Source: an uncultured Pelagibacteraceae bacterium
Lineage (GTDB): Bacteria; Pseudomonadota; Alphaproteobacteria; Pelagibacterales; Pelagibacteraceae
Length of the DNA: 64,000 bases
Reading direction: 5' to 3'
NCBI GenBank assembly: GCA_902598655.1
Contig: CACKCQ010000005.1
Span: forward strand, 1-64,000
Part shown: piece after piece, positions 1 to 8,529 of the stretch
Layout: each line of letters starts with the position of its first letter
Position numbering within the stretch: the first letter of the stretch is position 1
Position numbers and translations under genes: made by a program
Notes under the pieces: generated by a model
Told to the model about the DNA's origin: nothing
Seen by the model: only the letters and a program-made list of their open reading frames with translations
Databases searched by the model: none

Positions 1-747
1 TTGTCCTGATATCCTTGGTGCATCATTCGAAATTAAAAAGCTACAGATTCTTCCAATATCCTCTTCATAGACCCATGTATTCATAGAAGTCATTGAAACA
101 AATTCTTTTTCTATTAATTTTTTTGAAATATTTAAAAACTTTGATTTATCCCTTATTACTCTACCCATTCTATCTCCCTTTATTGTTCCAGGACAAATAG
201 CGTTTACTCTAATTTTAAATTTTCCTAGTTCCATTGCCAGTGTTTTGGTTATACCAACAACTGCCCACTTACTTGCACAGTAAGGAGATCTTAATGGAAA
301 TCCAAATATACCTGCGGTTGATGATAAATTTATTATAGCTCCACCTTTATTTTTTTTTAACATTGGAATTGAATATTTTGAAAAATAAAAATGGCTAATA
401 ACGTTTACTTTTAATGTATTTTCCCAATCCTTACTTTTTAATTTTTCAAGTGTCCCAGTTGGCCCAGCAATTCCAACGTTATTTATAAGAGCATCAATTT
501 TTTTTGTTTTTTTTAATATTTTGCTAAAAAAATTTTTTACTTGGTTTTCATCAGAGGCATCGCACTGAAATACAAATAATTTTTTATTATTGAGCTTGTG
601 CTTCTTGCATTTATTTAGAAAAGTTGAATTGATATCACAAAGATATACTGTTGCACCTTTATCTAAAAATATTTTTGCCGAACTCCATCCAATACCTGAA
701 CCTCCTGCGGATATGATTATTTTTTTATTTTTTAAGGTAATGCTCAT
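1..747 (-). CDS. SDR family oxidoreductase (partial, 3' end outside window)
   Basis: Reading the minus strand from ATG at 747 gives an uninterrupted frame that runs off the left edge, about 249 residues. It is a classical short-chain dehydrogenase: a glycine-rich NAD(P) motif SAGGSGIG near residues 13-20, NNVGIAG near residue 88 (the NAG structural motif), a conserved serine in NLSSTAG, and the YCASK catalytic Tyr-Lys pair near residue 150. Classical SDRs are about 250 residues, so only the extreme C-terminus is missing. The substrate cannot be told. It diverges from the dioxygenase gene across about 100 bases, and could oxidise a hydroxylated product such as carnitine, but that is inference only. 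Confidence 0.88.
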   Translation of the reverse strand, partial: MSITLKNKKIIISAGGSGIGWSSAKIFLDKGATVYLCDINSTFLNKCKKHKLNNKKLFVFQCDASDENQVKNFFSKILKKTKKIDALINNVGIAGPTGTLEKLKSKDWENTLKVNVISHFYFSKYSIPMLKKNKGGAIINLSSTAGIFGFPLRSPYCASKWAVVGITKTLAMELGKFKIRVNAICPGTIKGDRMGRVIRDKSKFLNISKKLIEKEFVSMTSMNTWVYEEDIGRICSFLISNDAPRISGQ

Positions 748-849
748 TTTTAATTTTAAAAGATAATTCAAACTAACAAATCTTCCAACTATTAATATGT
801 CAACTAATAATTGAATTGAGCATTAAATTATTTTATATTGATATTGATT

Positions 850-1974
850 ATGTACTCTATTTCAAAAATCTCAAAAAATGGGACTTATCTTCAAGTAATT
901 TGGGATGACGGGAAAGAGAGTAAATTTAATTATATGTGGCTGAGAGATAATTGCCCTACAGCACACGATAAACACTCTAGGCATCGAATGTTTAATATTT
1001 TAGATGTATCAGAAAATATAAACCCAAAAAAATATAATCTTAATAGCGATGGTAAATTAGAAATAGAGTGGAGCGAGGGAAATCATGTAAGCCATTATGA
1101 TATTAGTTGGCTTAGAGAAAATTGTTACACAATAAAAAATAACGAAGAATATAAATCACCCTATAAATTATGGGATAGCAGTTTAGAAAAAAATATTGAT
1201 AGTATATATATAGATCACAATGAAATTATATCTTCTGAAGAGGGATTAATTAAATGGTTAGAGCTTCTTCACTTTAAAGGAATAGCTATAGTTTATAATG
1301 CTCCAGTAGAAAAAAATTCAGCGTTTCCTGTTTTAAATAGAATTAGTCACACAAGAGAGACATTTTTTAAAACACCTTTTGAAGTTATAAATATACCAAA
1401 ACCGAATAACTCAGCTTATACAGCTCATGCACTTCAAAATCATATGGATTTACCATGGTTTGAAAATCCTCCTGGATATCAATTTTTGCATTGTTTAGTT
1501 AATTCAGCAAAAGGAGGTGACTCATCAGCAGTAGATGCATTTGCTGTAGCAGAATATTTAAAGAAAAACGATAAAGATACTTTTGATACGCTAACAAAAA
1601 TACCTTTAAAGTTTAGAGACAAAGATTACACACAAGAAGCTCATAGAAGCTTTTATGGCACTGCAATAAGTCTAACAAAAGATGGTGATTATAATGATGT
1701 TAGATTTAGCACTGCAACCATGGATGCTTTAGATTGTCATCCAGATCAAATGGATAAAGTTTATAAATCTCATCATAAATTTGGAAAACTTTTACACGAT
1801 GATAAATTTCAAATAAAATTTAGGCTAAGACCAGGAGATATATATACATTCAATAATAGAAGAGTGCTTCATGGAAGAACTCAATTTGATCCAAATTCTG
1901 GACACAGACACCTACAAGGTTATTACATGGATAGAGATGAAATTGTGGGTAGATTAAATTATCTTAAGAAATAA
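850..1974 (+). CDS. gamma-butyrobetaine hydroxylase-like Fe(II)/2-oxoglutarate dioxygenase
   Basis: This belongs to the BBOX/TauD family: an N-terminal DUF971-like domain (residues about 1-95, with two WLR-[DE]NC segments) followed by a TauD-type catalytic domain. The facial triad is visible as HMD in NHMDLPW (about residue 200) and the distal His in RRVLHGR near residue 335. Family members hydroxylate gamma-butyrobetaine to carnitine or trimethyllysine. I chose ATG 850 over the in-frame TTG at 838 because the latter adds only four hydrophobic residues. The first N-terminal motif reads NCPTAH, so the usual Cys triad for zinc (CPC..C) is mostly lost. It is convergent with a betaine-type binding protein across a shared terminator, which supports a role with quaternary amines. 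Confidence 0.82.
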   Translation: MYSISKISKNGTYLQVIWDDGKESKFNYMWLRDNCPTAHDKHSRHRMFNILDVSENINPKKYNLNSDGKLEIEWSEGNHVSHYDISWLRENCYTIKNNEEYKSPYKLWDSSLEKNIDSIYIDHNEIISSEEGLIKWLELLHFKGIAIVYNAPVEKNSAFPVLNRISHTRETFFKTPFEVINIPKPNNSAYTAHALQNHMDLPWFENPPGYQFLHCLVNSAKGGDSSAVDAFAVAEYLKKNDKDTFDTLTKIPLKFRDKDYTQEAHRSFYGTAISLTKDGDYNDVRFSTATMDALDCHPDQMDKVYKSHHKFGKLLHDDKFQIKFRLRPGDIYTFNNRRVLHGRTQFDPNSGHRHLQGYYMDRDEIVGRLNYLKK

Positions 1975-2010
1975 AAAAAAGGGCTTTGAAAATCAAAGCC
2001 CTTTTTATCT
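1972..2010. terminator. bidirectional rho-independent terminator
   Basis: A perfect 9-bp stem (GGGCTTTGA at 1981-1989 with TCAAAGCCC at 1993-2001) encloses a three-base loop. An A-run precedes it and a T-run follows it, so it can end transcription on both strands. It separates the convergent dioxygenase and binding-protein genes. Confidence 0.92.
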
Positions 2011-2027
2011 AATTTATTTTAAAGTTA

Positions 2028-3032
2028 TTATGGAAGCCAACTTTTCCATTTATCTGGATTATTGTCTAACCATTCATTAACAACTTCTTTTACATCTCTT
2101 TTCTTAATATCAACTTCAACTAACATTTTAGCTTGGTCAATATTTTGTAAAGACATTTTTTCAAAGAACTTCTTAGCATCAGCATGTTCTGCACTAGCAA
2201 AAGTAGCTGGGTTACCGTAGTTCATCGTGTAATCTTTAGCCCAACCAGTTGCTGGCCATGCAGCAGTTCCACAATCTTTCCAGTTATTTGCTTCAGTAAA
2301 GCTGTCACAAGTTTTGTGTTCTGGAAGTTGTACACCAACCATATCATACTCACCAAAGAACCAATGCGGTGACCATAGATAAAGTAGGAATGGCTCTTTA
2401 CGCATGTAAGCAGCTTTTGCTTCTGCGATAGCAGCAGCTTCTGTTCCAAGTTCATCAGCCTGGAAGTCTATTCCTAAAAGATCAAGTCTTTTTTGGTCAT
2501 GACAGTTCCAACCTGCAACCGGACATCCAATAAGTCTACCTTTCTTACCACTTTCAATTGTTGCAAATTTTGCTTTGTGTTTATTTAAGTCTTTCCAAGT
2601 TTTAATACCTAGTTCTTCAGCAGCATATCTTGGTATCCAGTAGTCTGACATACCGATTATTCCTGCTGTTCCAAGTAAATCTACACTTCCATCACCACTG
2701 TATGTCCCAACGACTTTACCTTCGTATATTAAGTCCTCTTTTAACATAACAGTGTCAGCTTCAGCGTAACTTGGCCAACTTTCACAAGCGAAGTCTAACT
2801 CACCTGCAGCGATTGCTTCCCATAAACCAGTTCCTGAAGGAAATACAGTTTGTTTAATTTTGTATCCCATTTCTCTTTCAAGAATTGCTACGGCAACTTC
2901 GCAAGTAATTATCCCACCAGTCCAATCTGCTATAGCTGCGTGAAGTCTTTTGGCTGCATTGGCTTGACCAAAGCTTCCAATTAATAGAGCTACAGAAAGA
3001 ATTAGTGCTGATATCTTTTTTGATAACTTCAT
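2028..3032 (-). CDS. OpuAC/TmoX-like quaternary-amine ABC binding protein
   Basis: A 334-residue periplasmic solute-binding protein with a clear signal peptide (hydrophobic stretch residues 8-22, likely cleavage after QANA at about residue 26). The fold and wording are those of the glycine-betaine/OpuAC family: IADWTGG near the mature start, ACESWPSY near residue 82, and LYLWSPHWFFGEYD near residue 218. These tryptophans would make the aromatic box that holds a trimethylammonium head group. Candidate ligands are TMAO, glycine betaine, carnitine or gamma-butyrobetaine; the sequence does not decide. A good ribosome site (GAGAGGAAAT) precedes the ATG. It follows the permease gene on the same strand after an 86-base spacer with two inverted repeats, and ends at the strong terminator at 1981-2001. 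Confidence 0.88.
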   Translation of the reverse strand: MKLSKKISALILSVALLIGSFGQANAAKRLHAAIADWTGGIITCEVAVAILEREMGYKIKQTVFPSGTGLWEAIAAGELDFACESWPSYAEADTVMLKEDLIYEGKVVGTYSGDGSVDLLGTAGIIGMSDYWIPRYAAEELGIKTWKDLNKHKAKFATIESGKKGRLIGCPVAGWNCHDQKRLDLLGIDFQADELGTEAAAIAEAKAAYMRKEPFLLYLWSPHWFFGEYDMVGVQLPEHKTCDSFTEANNWKDCGTAAWPATGWAKDYTMNYGNPATFASAEHADAKKFFEKMSLQNIDQAKMLVEVDIKKRDVKEVVNEWLDNNPDKWKSWLP

Positions 3033-3060
3033 TTATTTCCTCTCTTTTTAATTAATTAAA

Positions 3061-3116
3061 AATACATTTTAGATCAAAATGTATTGGTATGTAAACCACG
3101 CAAATAGTACTATTTG
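3061..3116 (-). promoter_or_regulatory. hairpin plus 16-bp palindrome ahead of binding-protein gene
   Basis: The spacer between permease and binding-protein genes holds a perfect 10-bp hairpin (AATACATTTT at 3061-3070 with AAAATGTATT at 3076-3085), followed by five T on the minus strand, and a perfect 16-bp palindrome (CAAATAGTACTATTTG, 3101-3116). Either could be an mRNA processing or stability element, a weak attenuator or an operator; binding-protein transcripts usually need to exceed permease transcripts. Function is inferred. Confidence 0.5.
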
Positions 3117-3118
3117 TC

Positions 3119-4078
3119 TTAGCTTATTAAGCCTAAAGCTTCTCTTTGTTTCTTAGTCCACGCAAGTGTAATTCTATCAATAATAATAGCCAGTAATACT
3201 ATTCCGATACCAGCTGCTAATCCTCTTCCAGTATCTGATCTCGCAAGACCATTAAATACTTCTAAACCTAAACCCTTACCACCAATAAGTGGTGTAACTA
3301 TTTGCATTGCAAAAGCCATGATTACAGTCTGATTAAATCCAATAACTAAACTTGGAATAGCTAACGGGAACTTAACTTTATTTAATGTTTGAATAAGTGT
3401 TCCACCAAATGATCTCGATACTTCAGAGTAAGTGCCAGAAACCTGTGTTAAACCCAGAGATGTTAATCGAATTATTGGCGGAATTGAATATATTACAGTT
3501 GCAAGAACAGCTGACACTGTTCCACCACCAAAAAACATTAGAACAGGAATTAAATAACAGAAATAAGGAAGTGTTTGCATTGCATCCAACACTACGTTCT
3601 GAATATTTCTAAATCTTTCATTGTAAGATGCAATTATTCCAAGAGGAACTCCTATAACAAAACACAGCACTACAGACACAAGCACTGAGGATAAAGTTAT
3701 CATTGATTGTGTCCATATTCCACATGCACCAATGAATAGAAGAAGTAATGCAGTAATTATTGCAAATCTTATTCCAACAGTTACATAACCTAAAGCTGAA
3801 AATACTGCTAATGTATACCACCAAGGTATTTGAGTTAGAAAAACATCTAAAGGTCTTAACAAATTTAAATAAACAAAAGCTCTTAAACCTTTTGCAAAAG
3901 AAATAAATCCTGGATTTACAGTCAGGCTTTCTACTGCATTTGTAATTGGTTGTCTTATTGATAATTTCCATTCTTTTGGAAATGTTCCTATTTCTAAAAA
4001 GTAATGATCTATAAATGCAATTAGAAATAAAACTAAAAAAATAAGGAATAACATAATATCTTTTGCTAATAAATTCAC
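3119..4078 (-). CDS. betaine/TMAO-type ABC permease, second MetI domain (3' half of split gene)
   Basis: The 319-residue frame encodes a complete binding-protein-dependent permease domain: N-terminal membrane helix, a periplasmic segment, then the MetI-type core with the EAA-like loop around YSEVSRSFGGTLIQTLNKVKFP near residues 216-237. The best in-frame start is GTG at 4078, inside the reading frame of the preceding permease, with no visible ribosome site. Moving frame at the seven-base homopolymer at 4035-4041 joins it smoothly to the upstream permease and would give one two-domain protein of about 706 residues, the architecture known for TmoW-like permeases. I therefore read it as the second half of one gene, either truly split or interrupted by an indel or sequencing error. 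Confidence 0.8.
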   Translation of the reverse strand: MNLLAKDIMLFLIFLVLFLIAFIDHYFLEIGTFPKEWKLSIRQPITNAVESLTVNPGFISFAKGLRAFVYLNLLRPLDVFLTQIPWWYTLAVFSALGYVTVGIRFAIITALLLLFIGACGIWTQSMITLSSVLVSVVLCFVIGVPLGIIASYNERFRNIQNVVLDAMQTLPYFCYLIPVLMFFGGGTVSAVLATVIYSIPPIIRLTSLGLTQVSGTYSEVSRSFGGTLIQTLNKVKFPLAIPSLVIGFNQTVIMAFAMQIVTPLIGGKGLGLEVFNGLARSDTGRGLAAGIGIVLLAIIIDRITLAWTKKQREALGLIS

Positions 4079-5240
4079 CGATGTTTTCAGCTGTAGATTT
4101 ATTAAAAATTGAAACTAAAACTCTAAATACTATTGCTATAGCTGATGTAACTGTTTGACATATGATTTTTAAAATCTTATTTCCAAAACTTAACGGCATT
4201 TCTAAAATTTTTGCGATTTGATATTTTTCCCAACTTTGTGGAAGTAAATAAAATCTTTGAACATCTAAAGGAAGTCTTTCTACATCTTTACTAAACGCTA
4301 AACTAAATCTATCAAACATTATCGCCATAAATAAAATACATAGCCCACCTTCCATTGCCCAACCAACATCCAATCTTCTTATTGCTTGCCAAACTTGGCC
4401 ACCAATACCTTCGGCACCTATAAAACATGCAAGAACCACTAATGCCAATGCCATCATTATTACTTGGTTAATACCCATCATTATACTTGGTAAAGATAAT
4501 GGAATTTTAATTTTAAATAACAATTGAAGTTTACTTGAACCAAAGGAAGTCGCAGACTCAATAGTTTGAGCTGGTACTTGTCTTATACCAGTGTTTGTCA
4601 ATCTTATTATTGGAGGCATTGCATATATCATGGTAGCCAATATTGCTGGCGCTCCTCCTATCCCAAAAAAAAATAATGCTGGGAACAAATATACAAATGC
4701 TGGCATTACTTGCATAGTATCTAAGACTGGCTTCATGAAATTTTCAAATCTATTACTTTGTGAACACAAGACACCCAGTATAAATCCAAAAAAAACACAT
4801 AATAAAACTGACAGACCCATCAATGCCACTGTTTGTAAGGATGGTTCCCACATTCCTGTAGCTCCCCAAAAATAAACTACAAAAGAAGAGTAAATTCCCA
4901 ATCGCAAACCACCCGCAATTATGCAAGGTATTACAATTATTGCTGCTATTAAAATCCAAGGAGACTCTAGCAAAAAGTCTTCTAAAAAATAGTAAGTTTC
5001 TTTTATATAGCTTGCTATAATTTTAGTGACCCATCTGTAATTTTTTTTTAAATAATCTTCTCCATCATTCACCCAAGCTGTAAATGTAAATTTATCTGTG
5101 ACTTCTTTGGGAAATTTCGAAGGCCCTTCACTTTGAGTAGACAGCCAGAGTGCTACCAAAAAAACAACTCCAATAATTACATAAGTTATTATGTTTTTTG
5201 ATTGATTTGATTTATCTATTAAATCAGTTCTAGTTGCCAT
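3618..5240 (-). CDS. betaine/TMAO-type ABC permease, first MetI domain (5' half, frameshifted tail)
   Basis: The genuine part is about residues 1-400: an N-terminal membrane helix, a charged periplasmic stretch, then a MetI-type permease core with an EAA-like loop near residues 226-246 (QTIESATSFGSSKLQLLFKI). From about 4040 downward the frame reads a cysteine- and asparagine-rich sequence that runs out of frame through the second permease domain, so the last 140 or so residues are not a protein domain. A one-base change in the seven-T run (plus strand 4035-4041) restores continuity with the 3119-4078 frame. It is transcribed away from the ATPase gene, which starts 78 bases off on the other strand. 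It moves a quaternary amine across the inner membrane together with its neighbours. Confidence 0.75.
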   Translation of the reverse strand: MATRTDLIDKSNQSKNIITYVIIGVVFLVALWLSTQSEGPSKFPKEVTDKFTFTAWVNDGEDYLKKNYRWVTKIIASYIKETYYFLEDFLLESPWILIAAIIVIPCIIAGGLRLGIYSSFVVYFWGATGMWEPSLQTVALMGLSVLLCVFFGFILGVLCSQSNRFENFMKPVLDTMQVMPAFVYLFPALFFFGIGGAPAILATMIYAMPPIIRLTNTGIRQVPAQTIESATSFGSSKLQLLFKIKIPLSLPSIMMGINQVIMMALALVVLACFIGAEGIGGQVWQAIRRLDVGWAMEGGLCILFMAIMFDRFSLAFSKDVERLPLDVQRFYLLPQSWEKYQIAKILEMPLSFGNKILKIICQTVTSAIAIVFRVLVSIFNKSTAENIGEFISKRYYVIPYFFSFISNCIYRSLLFRNRNISKRMEIINKTTNYKCSRKPDCKSRIYFFCKRFKSFCLFKFVKTFRCFSNSNTLVVYISSIFSFRLCNCWNKICNNYCITSSIHWCMWNMDTINDNFILSACVCSAVFCYRSSSWNNCILQ

Positions 5241-5317
5241 GTTCGCAAATTAAAATAAATAATTTTACATTTAAAGTAAAATATTGTCTATTTTCGGGGT
5301 AATATTATTTATTAAAA

Positions 5318-6364
5318 ATGGCTGTAGAACAAAAAATCACTTGTACAAATATATGGAAGTTATTTGGACCAGACGAAAAAAGAATTATTAAAAACCTTGA
5401 TAAAAATTTAAGTATTAAGGAAGTTCAAGAAAAGACAGGACATGTTGTTGCTGTAAAAGATGTCAGTTTCTCAATTCAAAAAGGTGAAACATTTGTAGTA
5501 ATGGGATTATCTGGTAGTGGAAAATCAACACTAGTGAGATGTATTTCGAGATTGATTGAACCAACAGCTGGCATAGTGAAAATGGATGATGTTGAAGTTA
5601 CAAAAATGAGTGCAAGTGAATTATTAGAATTAAGAAGAAATAAAATGAGCATGGTTTTCCAACATTTTGGTTTATTTCCTCATAGAACAGTCCTAGAAAA
5701 TATTGGTTATGGATTAGAAGTAAGGGGAACAAAAAAAGATATAAGAACAGAAAAGTCAATGGAAGTTTTAAAAATGGTTGGCTTAGATGGTTGGCATAAT
5801 AATTATCCAAGAGAATTATCTGGAGGTATGCAGCAAAGGGTAGGACTTGCAAGAGCACTAGCTGTGGACCCTGAAATATTAATTTTTGATGAACCTTTTT
5901 CAGCATTGGATCCTTTGATTAGAAGAGAGATGCAAGATGAGCTTTTAAAGATCCAAGAAAAGCTTCAAAAAACTATGGTATTTATAACTCACGACTTTTT
6001 AGAGGCAATTAAAATGGGAGACCACATAGCAATTATGAAAGATGGAGAAGTTTCTCAAGTGGGTACACCTGAAGAAATTGTATCTAATCCGAAAGATCAA
6101 TATGTTAAAGATTTTTGTGAAGATGTTCCTAAATATAAAGTATTAAGTGCAGGCAAAGTCATGAGAACTGAGTGCTGCAATGAAACAAAAAATTTATTTG
6201 AGAATGGAAAAGATAATATTTTAGATAATTCTAAAATTGAAAACTTAATAGATAGGCTAATTGATAATGATAAAACTTATCCAGTAGTTTGTAATGAAAG
6301 TGGAAAGCTATTAGGTGAGATAGATAGAGTAATAGTAATGAAATCTATGAGATCAAATCAATAA
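5318..6364 (+). CDS. quaternary-amine ABC transporter ATP-binding protein (ProV/OpuAA-like)
   Basis: A 348-residue ATPase of the ProV/OpuAA group. Visible motifs: Walker A GLSGSGKST near residue 68, Q-loop VFQHFGLFPH, signature LSGGMQQR near residue 168, Walker B LIFDEPFSALD, and switch His in FITHD. The N-terminal extension before the core (FGPDEKRIIKNLDKN) is typical of ProV. After residue 270 comes a short CBS-like tail ending in GKLLGEIDR; ProV proteins usually carry two CBS repeats that sense ionic strength, and here only about one remnant fits. It is the energy subunit for the permease and binding protein on the opposite strand, so the importer is encoded divergently rather than in a single operon. 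Its stop codon overlaps the convergent exporter gene by seven bases. Confidence 0.88.
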   Translation: MAVEQKITCTNIWKLFGPDEKRIIKNLDKNLSIKEVQEKTGHVVAVKDVSFSIQKGETFVVMGLSGSGKSTLVRCISRLIEPTAGIVKMDDVEVTKMSASELLELRRNKMSMVFQHFGLFPHRTVLENIGYGLEVRGTKKDIRTEKSMEVLKMVGLDGWHNNYPRELSGGMQQRVGLARALAVDPEILIFDEPFSALDPLIRREMQDELLKIQEKLQKTMVFITHDFLEAIKMGDHIAIMKDGEVSQVGTPEEIVSNPKDQYVKDFCEDVPKYKVLSAGKVMRTECCNETKNLFENGKDNILDNSKIENLIDRLIDNDKTYPVVCNESGKLLGEIDRVIVMKSMRSNQ

Positions 6365-7290
6365 ATTTGCTTATTACCTTCTATTGATTTCTTTTTAATT
6401 TTATCTCTCCATATAATAATCATACCAGCAAAAATAATTACTATTACTCCAGGAAATAGTTGGCTCCATGGAGCTTCATTAAAGAAAATCCAACCAAGAA
6501 TAAAAGATGACGGTATACCAAGATACTCAAATGAAGCTATTTTACTTGCTGAAATTAAACGGTAAGAATAAATAAACAATATTGCTGCTGTACCACCCAA
6601 AACTCCAGTCATTGTCATCAAAATAAAATCTTTAAAATTTTTAATTTCTACATGTCCTGTAGTTACAAAAAATAATAGTAAACCACCAATGACATTAAAT
6701 ATTAATGTGTATAACTGAATTTTTGCAGTTGAATGATTGCCTTGAATGAATTTTAAAATTATGACAGTGAAAGCCCATGCTATAGCAGTTAGAATTGGAA
6801 AAATTGAGTACAAACTAAAAATTTCACTTGTTGGTTTCATTATCATAACCACACCAACAAAACCAATTATAACTGCTGACCATCTGTAAATACCAATTTT
6901 TTCACTCAATAAAATTATTGATAGTATTACTATGAAGAAAGGTGACGAAAAGGTTAGCGTCATTGCTGTTGCAAATTCCAGATTTACTACTGAGATAAAA
7001 ATGAATACATTCATAGAAAGAAAACATATTCCTCTCAAGCAACTCAATATCAAAAACTTATTTCCTAAGTTTTTGAATATTGTTGAAAATTCATTTGTGA
7101 ATAAGATCAATAATAACAAAGGTATAATTGCTGCTACATTTCTAAATAAAGTTAATTGAATTATTGAGTATTCATCACCTAAAAATTTAATAATAACCAT
7201 GTAAAGATCTATAAATAAAATTGCTAAGAGCATTGTAGCAATTGCTAAATATGTTTTTTTTAGATCTGTTTTTTCAGATGAAATTTTCAT
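6358..7290 (-). CDS. EamA/DMT family transporter
   Basis: A 310-residue integral membrane protein with about ten hydrophobic helices in two repeats, the EamA (drug/metabolite transporter) pattern. Typical signs are the repeat-one segment TAMTLTFSSPFFIVILSIILLSEKIG near residues 110-135 and a matching second-repeat segment ASFEYLGIPSSFILGWIFFNEAP. These proteins usually export amino acids or related metabolites. The substrate is unknown. The 3' end overlaps the convergent ATPase gene by seven bases, leaving no room for a terminator. A lysine-rich tail (IKKKSIEGNK) faces the cytoplasm if the topology is usual. A second, distinct DMT protein lies at 9945-10847. Confidence 0.83.
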   Translation of the reverse strand: MKISSEKTDLKKTYLAIATMLLAILFIDLYMVIIKFLGDEYSIIQLTLFRNVAAIIPLLLLILFTNEFSTIFKNLGNKFLILSCLRGICFLSMNVFIFISVVNLEFATAMTLTFSSPFFIVILSIILLSEKIGIYRWSAVIIGFVGVVMIMKPTSEIFSLYSIFPILTAIAWAFTVIILKFIQGNHSTAKIQLYTLIFNVIGGLLLFFVTTGHVEIKNFKDFILMTMTGVLGGTAAILFIYSYRLISASKIASFEYLGIPSSFILGWIFFNEAPWSQLFPGVIVIIFAGMIIIWRDKIKKKSIEGNKQIY

Positions 7291-7328
7291 TTAATAATAT
7301 TGAAATTAGTATAAGTTTTTAAAATATT

Positions 7329-8519
7329 ATGCAAAATTTTAAGCTTAATGAAGAATTTTTATTAAATAATCAGGATTGGACATTCCCAACTTTTACAGCT
7401 TATGGACCTGGAAGATTTAAAGAAATTGGAAAGTTTTGTAAAAATTTTAAAATAAATAATGCATTAATCGTTACTGATAGTGGTAGTGTAAATTTACCAT
7501 TTATAAGTGATTTACAAAATTTACTTAATGACTCAAAAATCAAATCAGATATTTATTCAAATATATCGCCAAATCCTAGAGATGATGAAATAGATTCTGG
7601 ATGTAAAAAATTTCGTGAAGGCAATCATGATGCAATAATTGCAATAGGCGGTGGAAGTGCAATGGATGGAGGAAAAGCAATTTCTCTTACAGTTGATAGC
7701 GGTGTGCCTTTATGGGATTTTGAATTTGAAAAAGAGCCACCAAAACTAACTATGGAAAATCCTTTTCCAAAAATAATTACTATTCCAACTACAGCAGGAA
7801 CAGGTGCTGAAACAGAAGTTACTGCCATGGTCACTCATCTTGAAAAAGGAATGAAATTTTGTTTATGGCATCCAGATGCCCGACCATGTTTAGCTTTAGT
7901 AGATCCAGAGCTAACTTTAAAATTACCAGCAAATCTTACTGCTTGGACCGGTGTAGATGCAATGATACATGCAATTGAAGGTTATAGTGTTCCTATGTTT
8001 CATCCACTTTGTGATGGTTCTGCATTAGAAAGTTTAAATTTAATTTCAAAATCACTTTATGCAGCTGTCGAAGAACCTGATAATCTTTTAGCGAGAGGAG
8101 GAATGATTATTGGATCTTATTTGGGTGGAATAGCTTTCTTAAAAGGCCTAGGTTTAGTTCATGCAATTTCGCACATGGTTGGTGCTGAATATAATACTCA
8201 TCATGGATTGACTAATGCAATTATACTTCCTGCAGTCATGAAATATAATTTACCTGGGTTAGAAGAAAAAGTAAAAAGAATGTCAGAGGCTATGCAATTT
8301 GAAAACCATTCAATTGAAAGTTTTCAAGACAACTTAAATATAATTCTAGATAGATTAAAAATCCCTAAAGGATTAAATGAATTAGGAGTGACAGAAGATT
8401 GCCAAGAGAGAATAGCAAAGAAATCAATGTTAGACCAAGCTTATGGACAAAATCCTAAAAAGGCATCATTAGATGAGGTCAAGACTTTAGTTTTAGAGAG
8501 TATTAGACAAGCAAGATAG
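7329..8519 (+). CDS. iron-containing (group III) alcohol dehydrogenase
   Basis: A 396-residue NAD(P)-dependent alcohol dehydrogenase of the Fe-ADH family. The cofactor motif GGGSAMDGGKA lies near residues 106-116, the IPTTAGTGAE motif near residue 150, and the metal-binding region near residues 200-290 includes DAMIHAIEGY and the paired histidines of HAISHMVGAEYNTHHG. The length is normal for the family. It oxidises a primary alcohol or reduces an aldehyde; the substrate is not defined by sequence. It is the first gene of a plus-strand operon with an amidase, a DMT transporter and a homocysteine S-methyltransferase, with gaps of ten bases or fewer, so the operon probably handles one compound. 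Confidence 0.88.
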   Translation: MQNFKLNEEFLLNNQDWTFPTFTAYGPGRFKEIGKFCKNFKINNALIVTDSGSVNLPFISDLQNLLNDSKIKSDIYSNISPNPRDDEIDSGCKKFREGNHDAIIAIGGGSAMDGGKAISLTVDSGVPLWDFEFEKEPPKLTMENPFPKIITIPTTAGTGAETEVTAMVTHLEKGMKFCLWHPDARPCLALVDPELTLKLPANLTAWTGVDAMIHAIEGYSVPMFHPLCDGSALESLNLISKSLYAAVEEPDNLLARGGMIIGSYLGGIAFLKGLGLVHAISHMVGAEYNTHHGLTNAIILPAVMKYNLPGLEEKVKRMSEAMQFENHSIESFQDNLNIILDRLKIPKGLNELGVTEDCQERIAKKSMLDQAYGQNPKKASLDEVKTLVLESIRQAR

Positions 8520-8529
8520 GTTTAATTAA

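Noticed and set aside
3618..4034. C-terminal 140 or so residues of the first permease reading frame as a protein domain
   Set aside because: This stretch reads the second permease domain out of frame, with Cys/Asn-rich sequence of no domain character; the frame change at the homopolymer explains it.
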